From Natronorubrum aibiense (lineage in GTDB: Archaea > Halobacteriota > Halobacteria > Halobacteriales > Natrialbaceae): a stretch of 64,000 bases of DNA. The stretch is from contig NZ_CP045488.1 in the NCBI RefSeq assembly GCF_009392895.1, forward strand, positions 2,976,001 to 3,040,000. Reading direction: 5' to 3'. Under the pieces are notes generated by a model, which ran no database searches, was not told where the DNA came from, and saw only the letters and a list, made by a program, of their open reading frames with translations. This document shows, piece after piece, positions 20,866 through 30,149 of the stretch. Numbering within the stretch: position 1 is the stretch's first letter; the number at the start of each line of letters is the position of its first letter. Both the position numbers and the translations under genes were made by a program.

Positions 20866-20993
20866 CGGTTCGCTACCGGATGCTTGGCGTGGAAGTCGTA
20901 TAAAACATCACCACAATCCCACGACGTCGAGAGCACGTCGCCTCGAGTCGCGGACAGTGAGACGGCGATCGGTTGCGTCGTCAGGGTCCCCCG

Positions 20994-22001
20994 TTACTGA
21001 TCTGGCTGCCTTTCGGTTTCGGCCGCACTCGGTGGGGTGGTCGAGTGAACGTTCGAGTCGGCGTTCGGACGGTCGGCTTCGGGGCCGTTGACGGCCAGTC
21101 GGGCGACGCCGCTGGTGTCGTCGAAGACGTGATGACGGCGCGGGTAGGCGAACTCGACGTCGATGTCCGCGAACCGCTGGCGGATCGCCGACTGGACGTC
21201 CGACCGAGCGATGGACTGTTTGTAGGGGTGTTTGATCCAGAAGAACAACTCGAGGACGATACCGTTGTCGCCGTACTCGGCGATGTTACAGACCGGTGCA
21301 GCGGCGTAACGAGCACTGCCAATGCGGATGTCCGGACCGCCGGAGATGACGGTGTCGATGCTTCTGGCTGCCCGTTCGGCCTGCTTTCGCGCGACCTCGA
21401 GGTCGCTGTCGTAGGTAACCTCAAACGTAACCGAGATCCGGGTTCGCTCGTCCTCGGCGGAGTAGTTGACCACGTCTCGTTCGTGAATATCGGCGTTCGG
21501 GATGACAATGAACGTGTTCTGGAGCGTGAAGATCTTCGTATAGCGGATCGTGATGTCCTCGACGAATCCCGTGTGACCCTCGTCGGTGATCTCGATCATG
21601 TCGCCGATTTCGTAGGGGCGGTCGGCGAGGACGAAAAAGCCGTTGATCAGACTCCCCACGAGCGGGGCGAGAACGACGGCGATCACGGCCGAGATGACGG
21701 TCACCGAGAGGAGGATCTGCGTGTCACCAACTCCGAGAATCCACGCGGCGATGACGAACGCGAACAGCAGTGTGGTGATTCTGACGCCACGCAGTACCGT
21801 CCGGGTCACGCTGGGCCGGTCGATCCGACGGGCGACCGTCCGACCGGCGATCCGGACGATGAGTTTCGAGAGGTACCACCCGACGACCACGACGAGAGCG
21901 GCGAGCACGAGATCGACGGTGAGTTGAGAGACGTCGAACGGAAGTGCGCCCCGGATCTCCTCAGGCGCCTCGCTCTCGTTTACCTGCAGTACCCCGCGCA
22001 T
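20994..22001 (-). CDS. MscS-family mechanosensitive channel
   Basis: A 335-residue small-conductance mechanosensitive channel homologue. About three N-terminal membrane segments (residues 29-135) include the pore-lining stretch APLVGSLINGFFVLADRPYEIGD, followed by the MscS beta domain (EITDEGHTGFVEDITIRYTKIFT and FIVIPNADIHERDVVNYS) and an alpha/beta C-terminal domain. The last 40 residues are polar and disordered. It probably releases solutes during hypo-osmotic shock. Start at ATG 22001 in preference to a longer frame. Confidence 0.9.
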   Translation of the reverse strand: MRGVLQVNESEAPEEIRGALPFDVSQLTVDLVLAALVVVVGWYLSKLIVRIAGRTVARRIDRPSVTRTVLRGVRITTLLFAFVIAAWILGVGDTQILLSVTVISAVIAVVLAPLVGSLINGFFVLADRPYEIGDMIEITDEGHTGFVEDITIRYTKIFTLQNTFIVIPNADIHERDVVNYSAEDERTRISVTFEVTYDSDLEVARKQAERAARSIDTVISGGPDIRIGSARYAAAPVCNIAEYGDNGIVLELFFWIKHPYKQSIARSDVQSAIRQRFADIDVEFAYPRRHHVFDDTSGVARLAVNGPEADRPNADSNVHSTTPPSAAETERQPDQ

Positions 22002-22126
22002 AGCAAGACACTCTTGCCCGCGGTGGTTAAGCGTTCTGACCGTCCCGTTGGGTCGGTTGAGTCGGGAGCCCACGTGCCGAGATCGAAAACAACCTAATTT
22101 CGAAAACAGGTGCTACTCAGTGCATA

Positions 22127-22139
22127 ATAAATCATTTAT
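22127..22139 (+). promoter_or_regulatory. TATA palindrome of the TrmB-type regulator
   Basis: ATAAAT-C-ATTTAT is a perfect inverted repeat lying 24-36 bp before the ATG at 22163. It can serve as TATA box and, by its symmetry, as an autoregulatory operator. Its half ATCATTTAT recurs at 23566-23574 before the ABC transporter operon. Confidence 0.5.
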
Positions 22140-22162
22140 CCGTCGGGAGCGTACGTGGTCGT

Positions 22163-23230
22163 ATGGCACCAGACGAACTCCGCTCGACCGTCGAGCAGGT
22201 CGGGGAGCGGTTCAATCTCGGCGAGTACGAGATCGACGCCTATCTGACCGTCTTAGAACAGGGCCAGCTCACGGCCAGCGAGATCGCCGACCGAACCGAC
22301 ATCCCACAGCCACGGGTCTACGATACGGTGCGTAGTCTGAGCGACCGCGGCCTGGTCGAACTCCGCGAATCCCGCCCGATGAAAGTCGTCGCAATCAATC
22401 CGGAAGAGGCCTTCGAGAACGTCCAGACCTCGCTGGCGGAGATGATCGACGAACTCGAGAGTCGCTACACCGCTCCAGCACGCGACACCGAGGCCGTCTC
22501 GTTGGTCAAATCCCGCTCGACGATTCTGCGTTACCTCGAGGAAGTCATCGATGACGCCGACTACGAACTGTCACTGTCGCTGACGCCGGATCTGCTGACC
22601 CGGTTCGAGGACGACCTGAAAGCGGTCGTCGAGGCGGGCGTCAGCGTCGACCTGATCGTGACGCCGGCAAACGAAGCGCCCGATCCCGACGAGTTCGACT
22701 ACCGAGCGGTCGCGACGACGGCCCGTGCTCGCCGCGGCATCACGACGCCGGTCATCGCCGTCGCCGACGGAAACTACTCGATGTACGCAACTCAGGATGC
22801 GCTGCGCGACGATCAGGATCGATACGGCGTGATCTTCAACCGCTCGGCGCTCGGATTCCTCGTTTCCGGTTTCTTTGGAACCGTTCTCTGGACGACCGCA
22901 GAGCAGACGCTCGGCGAGGACGGCAGCGCGCGGACCTACCCGCGCAAGTACGCCTCGATCCGCCGCTGTGTCAAGGACATCATGGAGGAAGGCGGCGAGT
23001 TCTACGCGACGATCGAGGGCCGAGACGTCGAAGTCGGCGGCCCACGCGTCGTTCGCGGCCGCATTCTCGACGTCTCCTTCGAAGTGAGCGAGGAGGTCGC
23101 GTCGCTCACGCTGGTCAACGACGACGGCGAAGAGGTCACCGTCGGTGGCCGCGTCGCCGCCCTCGAGGACGTCGAAGCTCACGAGATCCACATCGGTCGC
23201 CACGAACCGCCGATTCTCGAGGACGAGTGA
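22163..23230 (+). CDS. TrmB-family sugar-sensing transcriptional regulator
   Basis: A 355-residue regulator with an N-terminal winged helix ([21 protein letters not shown], then [22 protein letters not shown], residues about 20-72), a short coiled coil, a PLD-like middle domain (about 110-260) and the C-terminal TrmB sugar-binding domain (about 270-350). TrmB proteins bind sugars and control carbohydrate uptake and central carbon genes. It lies 385 bp upstream of a complete sugar ABC transporter operon on the same strand, its likely target. A TATA palindrome sits at -24 to -36. Confidence 0.92.
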   Translation: MAPDELRSTVEQVGERFNLGEYEIDAYLTVLEQGQLTASEIADRTDIPQPRVYDTVRSLSDRGLVELRESRPMKVVAINPEEAFENVQTSLAEMIDELESRYTAPARDTEAVSLVKSRSTILRYLEEVIDDADYELSLSLTPDLLTRFEDDLKAVVEAGVSVDLIVTPANEAPDPDEFDYRAVATTARARRGITTPVIAVADGNYSMYATQDALRDDQDRYGVIFNRSALGFLVSGFFGTVLWTTAEQTLGEDGSARTYPRKYASIRRCVKDIMEEGGEFYATIEGRDVEVGGPRVVRGRILDVSFEVSEEVASLTLVNDDGEEVTVGGRVAALEDVEAHEIHIGRHEPPILEDE

Positions 23231-23615
23231 TCGCGTCCCTCGAGCAAAAGCGGCCGGGTTGAATCGACCGGCCAATGTGATCCCAGGCGATCGTGTCGTC
23301 TCTCGTATGGCCTGCTGTACCGGTGCAACCGCGACCGTCCTGCGAGTGCATTCAGCACTTGACGGGAGTCCGTATCGCTGCCCCAACATTTTCTCGTTGC
23401 CAGCTAATTGTTCGTCTGCAGGCACCTGCCGACCGCGGATTTCAATGACGTATTGGCACCGATAGCGACCCCTATTGATATCGAGTCCGTCTCGCGGGAT
23501 CGATTCGCGTTTACGAACAAGGGGACCGTAATTCGATCGATATCCGGACATTTACGGTTTATTACATCATTTATTACCAATATATAAGTCCCATGACGTG
23601 GACGAGTTACTGGCC
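23231..23615. other. intergenic region upstream of the sugar transporter operon
   Basis: No gene is supported here. The right half is AT-rich and holds the operon promoter (23558-23588). The left half contains only a short inverted repeat, CGGTTGAATCGACCG, just after trmB. Confidence 0.6.
23558..23588 (+). promoter_or_regulatory. promoter and candidate TrmB operator of the sugar operon
   Basis: Two direct copies of TTTATTAC (23558-23565 and 23570-23577) are followed by the TATA-like AATATATAAG at 23579-23588, about 28 bp before the ATG at 23616. ATCATTTAT (23566-23574) is shared with the regulator's own promoter. Together these suggest co-regulation by the TrmB-type protein; this is inference. 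Confidence 0.5.
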
Positions 23616-25073
23616 ATGGGACGTGATACCGCCGGTCGGCGCGACCGTCCTCGCTTCGGACGTCGGTCGTTCCTGAAGACCGCGTCAGTCGCAACCGCAA
23701 CCGGGACGGTCGCTGTCGCCGGCTGTCTCGGTGGGACCCGAAGCCCGGGAACCGTGGTGATGACGGCTGCAACGGACGTCGAGGGCATTATGTACAGCGA
23801 CGGTGACGAGCCCTCGGTCCAGCAGGCGCTCTGGGATGCCGGACTCGACGAGGACATTCGCGTCGAGATTCAGACCGTCGTCAGCGACTCCGCAGCACGG
23901 ATGCAGACCACCCAGTCGGCGCTCGAGGCGGGCCGTTCCCCACCCGACATCCACATGATGGACAGCGGCTGGACGGTTCCGTTCATCCTGCGAAATCAGA
24001 CGGTCAACCTGAGCGAAGAGTTCTCGGACGAGACGCTTCAGTACGTCAATGATACCTACCTCGAGGCGATCCTCGAGACGGCGCGCGACCCCGAGAGCGG
24101 CGATCTCCACGCCCTGCCCCTGTTTCCGGACCTCGGCTTTACCCTGTACCGGCAGGATCTCATCGAGGACGCCGGCTACGATACGAGCGGCTGGGGGACC
24201 GATCCGCCGCACTGGGAGGAGTTTTCGGCCGCGGTTCGCGATGCGAGGGACCAAGCCGACCTCAACTACGGGTACACGACGCAGGCGGCCGCCTACGAGG
24301 GACTGTCCTGCTGTACGTTCAACGAGGTGATGACCTCGTGGGGCGGGGCGTACTACGGTGGGACCGAGAACCTGTTTACCGCCGGGGAGCGACCGATCAC
24401 CGTCAACGAGCAGCCGGTCATCGACGCGATCCGGATGATGCGCTCGTTCATCGAGGGAGAGGAGGACAACACTCTCGAGGGGTACACGCAGATCTGTCCG
24501 TCGCCGATTGTCCAGTGGACGGAACAACAGTCGCTTAATCCGTTTGCCGGCGGCAACGCCGTCTCGAACCGCAACTGGTCGTATGCCATCGCGGCGACGG
24601 GGACGGAGGACGCCTTCGGCGAGGACCTCGGAGTCATGACGGGACCGTACGCGGTCTCCCAGGAGGACGCCGAGTACGAGGGCACCGGCGGCACGACCGC
24701 GGCACTTGGCGGCTGGAACCTCGCCGTGAGCCCGTTTTCGAACCGTCAGGAAGAGGCACTGCAGGTGCTCGAAGCCTTTGCCACCGAGGAGGTCATGCTC
24801 ACCATCTTCGAAGTCGGCGGGTTCCTCCCGCCGAACCTCGAGCTGGTCGCGGAAGCCGATCCGGACGACGTCGGCCCCGTTGCTCGCTACGGCGACGTGG
24901 TTCAGTCGGCCAGCGAGAACGCGATCCCGCGGCCGGCGACCGACCTCTGGCCGGAACAGTCGGCGCTGATCTCGCAGTCGGTCAACGCAGCCTACCGCGG
25001 CGAGCAAGCGCCCGAGACGGCAATGAACGACCTCGCGAACGAACTCGAGCAGAGCGAAGCGGAGGTACAATAA
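23616..25073 (+). CDS. sugar ABC transporter substrate-binding lipoprotein (Tat)
   Basis: A 485-residue extracellular solute-binding protein, family 1 (CUT1). It has a twin-arginine signal (RRSFLK at 16-21), a hydrophobic stretch and lipobox VAGC with Cys37, so it is exported folded and lipid-anchored. The remainder fits the two-lobe binding fold (DIHMMDSGWTVPFI; GTGGTTAALGGWNLAVSP, typical of sugar-binding proteins). ATG 23616 follows a TATA box by about 28 bp; a GTG at 23598 is less likely. The next gene starts right at the stop codon. Substrate is unassigned. Confidence 0.92.
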   Translation: MGRDTAGRRDRPRFGRRSFLKTASVATATGTVAVAGCLGGTRSPGTVVMTAATDVEGIMYSDGDEPSVQQALWDAGLDEDIRVEIQTVVSDSAARMQTTQSALEAGRSPPDIHMMDSGWTVPFILRNQTVNLSEEFSDETLQYVNDTYLEAILETARDPESGDLHALPLFPDLGFTLYRQDLIEDAGYDTSGWGTDPPHWEEFSAAVRDARDQADLNYGYTTQAAAYEGLSCCTFNEVMTSWGGAYYGGTENLFTAGERPITVNEQPVIDAIRMMRSFIEGEEDNTLEGYTQICPSPIVQWTEQQSLNPFAGGNAVSNRNWSYAIAATGTEDAFGEDLGVMTGPYAVSQEDAEYEGTGGTTAALGGWNLAVSPFSNRQEEALQVLEAFATEEVMLTIFEVGGFLPPNLELVAEADPDDVGPVARYGDVVQSASENAIPRPATDLWPEQSALISQSVNAAYRGEQAPETAMNDLANELEQSEAEVQ

Positions 25074-26117
25074 ATGGCAGCTGATACGGATACGGACGGA
25101 TTGATCGGCGGTGAATCCGAACGGAGACCGGATCGTGAGCGGACGGGCAATGCAGTCATCAACTGGATGGAAGGCCTGAGCGAGGCGGCCTACGCGTACC
25201 TGTTGTTGTTGCCGGCCTTTGCGCTGCTGACGCTGATCGCGTTCTATCCGATGGTGCGGACGTTCTTCATGTCGCTTCGCGCAAACCAGACGCGGGGACT
25301 GGACCCGCTCGGTGGCTTCGTCGGCATCGAGAACTACGTCGACATCCTCGCCGGGAACGCGCGGCTCGCCCGACAGTTCCTCGACGTGGGGCTGACATCC
25401 TCGTTCCCCTTTATCGAGCTCGGTACCCCGTTCTTCCAGCAGGCGCTGTTCGTCACGCTCGCGTTCGCGGTCATCAGCGTCGTCGTCGAGACGGTGATTG
25501 GGTTCGGGCAGGCCTACGTCCTCGATCAGGACTTTCGGGGGCGGCGCTGGGTCCGCGTGGCGATCATCCTCCCGTGGGCGGTGCCGATCGTCATTCAGGG
25601 GATGATCTTCTTCCTGCTGTTCCAGCCGACGGTCGGGTTCGGCTCCGACCTCATGCAGAGTCTGGGGCTCTTCAGTGCGACGCCGCTGGCCAACAGCCGG
25701 GATGCCTTCATCATCATCCTGGTGGCCGACATCTGGAAGTCGTCGGCGTTCATGGCCCTGCTGATCCTCGCGGGGCTCCAGAGCGTCGACCGGAGCCTGT
25801 ACGACGTCGCCCGCGTCGCCGGGGCCTCGCCATGGCAACGGTTCAAACTGATCACGCTCCCGCTGGTGATGCCGGCTTTGCTGGTCGCAATGTTGTTCCG
25901 GACGATGGACGCGATGCGCGTCTTCGGGCTGATCGAGTCAACGGCCGGCTGTACGACCGTGCCCTCGCTGAGCTGCCTCGTCGTCGAGGCGATGTTCGGC
26001 GGCACTCGCATCTACGCCACGGCCGCCGCCGTAGCTTTCGCGACGGCACTGGTGATCGGCCTGATCATCGGCGCGTACGTACTGCTCTTCCGCGATACTG
26101 AAGGAGGGATGTACTGA
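25074..26117 (+). CDS. sugar ABC transporter permease (MalF type)
   Basis: A 347-residue CUT1-type permease with a cytoplasmic N-terminus of about 35 residues and about six to seven membrane segments. The EAA loop that docks on the ATPase is clear: YDVARVAGASPWQRFKLITL, then PLVMPAL. The ATG directly follows the stop of the binding-protein gene, and the stop overlaps the next ATG by one base (TGATG), showing tight translational coupling. Confidence 0.94.
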   Translation: MAADTDTDGLIGGESERRPDRERTGNAVINWMEGLSEAAYAYLLLLPAFALLTLIAFYPMVRTFFMSLRANQTRGLDPLGGFVGIENYVDILAGNARLARQFLDVGLTSSFPFIELGTPFFQQALFVTLAFAVISVVVETVIGFGQAYVLDQDFRGRRWVRVAIILPWAVPIVIQGMIFFLLFQPTVGFGSDLMQSLGLFSATPLANSRDAFIIILVADIWKSSAFMALLILAGLQSVDRSLYDVARVAGASPWQRFKLITLPLVMPALLVAMLFRTMDAMRVFGLIESTAGCTTVPSLSCLVVEAMFGGTRIYATAAAVAFATALVIGLIIGAYVLLFRDTEGGMY

Positions 26118-27244
26118 TGACCGACCCTACAGATTCCACTGAGTCGACCAATCCACCCGATCCGTCAGGCGCTACCGAACCGAACAACACCGGCAACAAC
26201 AGCGAGACTGGCGAGACCGACAGCGAACTACCGCGAGATATGACGCTCCGCCGACCCGATGGCGGCGAATCAGAGGAGTCGCCCGTGCGCCGCCCTGACG
26301 GGGGAACCACGGTCCTCGAGGACGACCGCGACGCGGACCTCGACCGCGGCCCGCTCCAGCAGTGGGTAGCTAGTTCCATCTCCCACCCCGAGCGGGCCTA
26401 CCGGGCGATGTTCTACGTCGCGGCGATCTTCTTCCTGTTTACGACGCTGTTTCCCTTCTACTGGCTGCTCATGGTCGCGCTGACGCCAGAAGGACAGCTT
26501 CAGGACATCGTCTTCACGCCTAACGGCTTCAATCCGGGCGCGTTCGTCGAGGTCTTCGAAGTCATCCCCTTCCACATCTACATGTTCAACAGCTTCGTGA
26601 TCGCGCTGGCGTCGACGATCGTCGTCCTCGTCATCGCCAGCCTTGCGGGGTATGCCTTCGGCCGCCTCGAGTTCCCCGGCCGGACGCCACTGATGCTTCT
26701 GGTGTTGGTGATCTCCTTCTTCCCACCGGCAGCCTTCTTCATCCCGCTGAACGACCTCTTCAACACGTCGTTCGCGATCCTCGAGCCGGTCACCGGTGAC
26801 GGCACCCTCTACAACACGCCCTTCGCGCTGGTGACCCCGCTATCGGCGATTTTCATGCCGCTGGCGATCTTTATCCTCACGACGTTCTACTCACAGATCC
26901 CGGACGGACTCGAAGACGCGGCCCGCGTGGAGGGGACGACCCGACTCGGCGCGCTGTTCAGGGTCATCATCCCGTTGTCGGCCCCCGGCGTCGCGACCGC
27001 CGGCGTGCTGACGTTCATCGCGGTCTACAACGAGTTCTTTTTCTCGTTCCTGATGACCGACGGCCAGCCCGAAAACTGGGCGCCGATCCTCGACGGCATC
27101 CTCGCCTATCAGGGGCAGTATCAGGTGTTGTACAACCTCATGGCTGCTGCGAGCATCCTCGGGGTGATCCCCGTCGCGATTCTCGTAGTGATCGCACAGG
27201 AAAAGATCGTCAGCGGACTGACTGCAGGCGCACTCAAGGAGTAA
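26117..27244 (+). CDS. sugar ABC transporter permease (MalG type)
   Basis: A 375-residue CUT1-type permease. Six membrane segments follow an unusual N-terminal extension of about 95 residues, which is Asp/Glu/Ser/Thr-rich and has two RRPDGG repeats; this part is probably disordered and cytoplasmic. The EAA loop reads LEDAARVEGTTRLGALFRVI, then IPLSAPGV. It overlaps the MalF-type gene by one base and is followed after 9 bp by the ATPase gene. Confidence 0.94.
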   Translation: MTDPTDSTESTNPPDPSGATEPNNTGNNSETGETDSELPRDMTLRRPDGGESEESPVRRPDGGTTVLEDDRDADLDRGPLQQWVASSISHPERAYRAMFYVAAIFFLFTTLFPFYWLLMVALTPEGQLQDIVFTPNGFNPGAFVEVFEVIPFHIYMFNSFVIALASTIVVLVIASLAGYAFGRLEFPGRTPLMLLVLVISFFPPAAFFIPLNDLFNTSFAILEPVTGDGTLYNTPFALVTPLSAIFMPLAIFILTTFYSQIPDGLEDAARVEGTTRLGALFRVIIPLSAPGVATAGVLTFIAVYNEFFFSFLMTDGQPENWAPILDGILAYQGQYQVLYNLMAAASILGVIPVAILVVIAQEKIVSGLTAGALKE

Positions 27245-27253
27245 GACAAGATA

Positions 27254-28441
27254 ATGGCACGAGTACGACTCGAGAACATCACGAAACGGTACGGAGAGGA
27301 AACGGCGGTCGACGACATCAGCCTCGAGGTCGAAGACGGCGAGTTCGTCACCTTCGTCGGCCCCTCCGGCTGTGGGAAGTCGACGACGATGGAGACCGTC
27401 GCCGGCCTGACCCAGCCGACCGAGGGCCAAGTATACATCGGCGACGACGATGTCACGACCCTCGCACCGAAAGATCGGGGCATCGCAATGGTCTTCCAGA
27501 ACATCGCTTTGTTCCCCCACATGGACGTCTACGAGAACATCTCCTTCGGGTTGCGGCTCCGGACGTACGATGACGAGGAGGTCCGGCGTCGCGTCGAACA
27601 GGCCGCCGATATCGTCCAGCTCGAGGAGATGTTAGACCGGATGCCGGCAGAGATGTCCGGCGGCCAGCAACAGCGGGTCGGCATCGCCCGCGCGATCGTC
27701 CGCAACCCGGACGTGTTCCTGATGGACGAACCGCTGGCGAACCTGGACGCGAAGCTACGGGTCCACATGCGCACGGAACTCCAGCGGCTCCATCGGGAAC
27801 TGGACGCGACGATCATCTACGTCACCCACGATCAAGCCGAGGCGATGACGATGTCTAACCGGATCGCCGTCTTAAACGACGGTAAGCTCCAGCAGATCGC
27901 CCCGCCGCTGGTCTGCTACAACGAGCCCAAAAACCGGTTCGTCGCGGGCTTTATTGGCTCCCCATCGATGAACTTCGTCGACGGAACACTCATCGAGAGC
28001 GGCCTCGAGACGGACAACTTCACCGTGGATTTCGAACCGTCCCAGATTCCCGGACTGACCGTCGGCGACGACGTCACACTCGGTATCAGACCGGAGGACG
28101 TCCACCTGACACGGAACGCCGAATCACTTACCTCGTCGACGGACCCCATCAACGCCCGAACCGACGTTCTCGAGCCGATGGGCGACGAGGTCTTCGTCTA
28201 CATTCTGCTGTCCGAGGCTGGAGTAAGATCGATGGAACAGGATCCCGCCATGTCGCCGAACCAGTTGCTGATGAGCGTTACCCCGGACACGGAAATCGAG
28301 GCAAATCAGGACATCAACGTCGTACTGGACCGATCGAAGATCCACCTCTTCGATACAGCCACTGGCGATGCACTCGTCCACGGTGTCACCGATCTTTCAG
28401 AGCAAGAACCCGGAACGACCGCAACGGAAGCGGATAGCTGA
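27254..28441 (+). CDS. sugar ABC transporter ATP-binding protein (MalK/UgpC type)
   Basis: A 395-residue ATPase that powers the importer. Walker A is GPSGCGKST (36-44), the signature is MSGGQQQRVGIARA, Walker B is VFLMDEPLANLD, and the switch His is in YVTHDQAEAM. Residues beyond about 240 form the MalK-type regulatory region with TOBE/OB strands (TLGIRPEDVHLT). It closes the four-gene importer operon. Promiscuous energising of other permeases is possible, as known for this family. Confidence 0.95.
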   Translation: MARVRLENITKRYGEETAVDDISLEVEDGEFVTFVGPSGCGKSTTMETVAGLTQPTEGQVYIGDDDVTTLAPKDRGIAMVFQNIALFPHMDVYENISFGLRLRTYDDEEVRRRVEQAADIVQLEEMLDRMPAEMSGGQQQRVGIARAIVRNPDVFLMDEPLANLDAKLRVHMRTELQRLHRELDATIIYVTHDQAEAMTMSNRIAVLNDGKLQQIAPPLVCYNEPKNRFVAGFIGSPSMNFVDGTLIESGLETDNFTVDFEPSQIPGLTVGDDVTLGIRPEDVHLTRNAESLTSSTDPINARTDVLEPMGDEVFVYILLSEAGVRSMEQDPAMSPNQLLMSVTPDTEIEANQDINVVLDRSKIHLFDTATGDALVHGVTDLSEQEPGTTATEADS

Positions 28442-28607
28442 CTGACCCGGAACCGATCCAATGGGTCCCAGACGGCGTCTCAACGAGTCGGAACCGTCGT
28501 CGAGGTCGTTTGGCAACGGACAAAAGACCCTCCAGCCCCCATGATTTAGTATAGCAGTATTAACTGTATCAGCACGATAACGGACACCCTCTCATGACAG
28601 CACGCCA

Positions 28608-29675
28608 ATGACAATGGATCGAAGCGACATCAAAACAGGTATCGTCGGCCTGGGAAATATCGGCCAGTATCACGCGGAGCGACTCGCCGAGCTTGGCGTG
28701 CCGCTCGTCGGTGGTATGGACGTCGCGAGCGAGGCCCGATCGCGATTCGCTCGCCGGTACGACGTCGAGGTCTACGAGGACCACCACGAACTGTACGACA
28801 GCGTCGACGCCATCATCATTACCACGCCGAACAAGTACCACGAACAGTACGCCGTCGACGCCTTCGAGCGCGACCTTCACGTTCTCTTAGAGAAGCCGCT
28901 GGCGCACTCGATCGAGAGCGCGACGCGAATCGCCGACGCGGCGGCCGAGTCGGAGGGCCACGCGATGGTCGGCTTCAACAATCGGTTCGCGAACACGGTC
29001 CGGATCGTCCACAACAGAATCGAGCGCGGCGATCTCGGCGAGGTGACCCACATCGAAGCCAACTACGTCCGCCGTCGGGGCATTCCGGGTCGCGGGTCGT
29101 GGTTCACTCGACGGCAGATCGCCGGCGGCGGCGCCCTCATCGATCTCGGCGTGCACGCGATCGATCTCGCACTGTTCCTGCTCGGCTATCCGGCAGTCAA
29201 CGAGGTCAACGGCGTCGCACGCGGCGAGTTCGGCTCGAGTGAGGAGTACGCGTACCTCGAGATGTGGGGCGAAGACGCCGGCCCGGCGGGCTTCGACGTC
29301 GACGATTCCGCCAGCGCCTTCATCCGCTGTATGGGCGACCGAACGATCTCGCTGGAGGTAGCGTGGGCGACGAACCGGCCGGCAACCCACGAGTTCGTCA
29401 TCCGCGGGACGAAATCGGCCGCCCGCTTCGATCTGCTCGAGGGCGATCTCACCTTTCACTCGGCGAGCAACGTCGGGCCGGACCACCTCGAGAACACGGC
29501 CGTCGAAACGCGTCAAAACGATACGCACGCGGACGAACAGCAGGCGTTTTTCGACCGGATCAGTCGAAGCGACGTGGACGACGAAAGCGTCCAGCAGGCG
29601 ATCACCGTCCAGCGCGTGATCGACGCGATCTATCGCTCGAGCGACGAAGGCCACACCATCGCCGTCGACGAGTGA
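28608..29675 (+). CDS. Gfo/Idh/MocA-family oxidoreductase
   Basis: A 355-residue NAD(P)-dependent dehydrogenase. The N-terminal Rossmann fold shows GIVGLGNIGQYHAERLAELG (11-30), and the family EKP motif (about 95-97) carries the catalytic Lys. A C-terminal alpha/beta domain follows. Such enzymes oxidise sugar or polyol carbons. Two ATGs (28608 and 28614) are possible. It sits 166 bp after the sugar importer and before a TIM-barrel isomerase, so it likely processes the imported compound. Confidence 0.9.
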   Translation: MTMDRSDIKTGIVGLGNIGQYHAERLAELGVPLVGGMDVASEARSRFARRYDVEVYEDHHELYDSVDAIIITTPNKYHEQYAVDAFERDLHVLLEKPLAHSIESATRIADAAAESEGHAMVGFNNRFANTVRIVHNRIERGDLGEVTHIEANYVRRRGIPGRGSWFTRRQIAGGGALIDLGVHAIDLALFLLGYPAVNEVNGVARGEFGSSEEYAYLEMWGEDAGPAGFDVDDSASAFIRCMGDRTISLEVAWATNRPATHEFVIRGTKSAARFDLLEGDLTFHSASNVGPDHLENTAVETRQNDTHADEQQAFFDRISRSDVDDESVQQAITVQRVIDAIYRSSDEGHTIAVDE

Positions 29676-29735
29676 GTGCTGGATGCGGGAACGCGCAAGG
29701 CGATGTTTTTCTGCATCGGCGTGGTAGCAATCGAC

Positions 29736-30044
29736 ATGCAAGTCGAACGGCCACTCGTCCTCGAGATCAGTCGTCACGAAGTGACCGTTGGACGCCCGAT
29801 CGCCGTCCGCGTTCGAGATCGCGGGGGCCACCCGATCGACGAGGCACTCGTTGAGGGTGGCTCGAAACGAACGCGAACCGACGAGCGCGGGCGGTGTGAA
29901 CTGACGTTTCACTCGCCCGGATTCTGGAAGATCATCGCGACCAAATCACCGACCGAACGGGTCGCGTACGAACCGGATGCGACGCTCGTGCGGGTGCTAC
30001 CGCGATCGTCGACGGTCCGAACCGCACGACGACTCGAGCCCTGA
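29736..30044 (+). CDS. small beta-sandwich protein (carboxypeptidase-regulatory-like)
   Basis: A 102-residue protein resembling Ig-like or carboxypeptidase-regulatory repeats: VGRPIAVRVRDRGGHPIDEA, then VEGG followed by RTDERGRCELTFHSPGFWKI. No signal peptide is visible, so it may act in the cytoplasm or be a fragment of a larger family. ATG 29736 is preferred because a T-run at 29704-29710 sits about 28 bp upstream; the frame start at 29676 would add a hydrophobic non-signal segment. Confidence 0.6.
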   Translation: MQVERPLVLEISRHEVTVGRPIAVRVRDRGGHPIDEALVEGGSKRTRTDERGRCELTFHSPGFWKIIATKSPTERVAYEPDATLVRVLPRSSTVRTARRLEP

Positions 30045-30149
30045 TACCCTGCTATCCCGAGTTTCCGGTGCAGATGTCGGTCTGAACTGGACCGCAGTCC
30101 CCGTATGCCGGCCCCCGTTTTATTTCGCCCGTCGATGTTCGTCCCTCAT

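Noticed and set aside
20981-22097. Long plus-strand frame opposite the MscS gene
   Set aside because: It mirrors the channel gene in antisense; acidic/Arg mix is a high-GC shadow without domain.
23685-25838. 717-codon minus-strand frame opposite the sugar transporter genes
   Set aside because: It spans the ends of two well-supported plus-strand genes and shows no domain; high-GC shadow frame.
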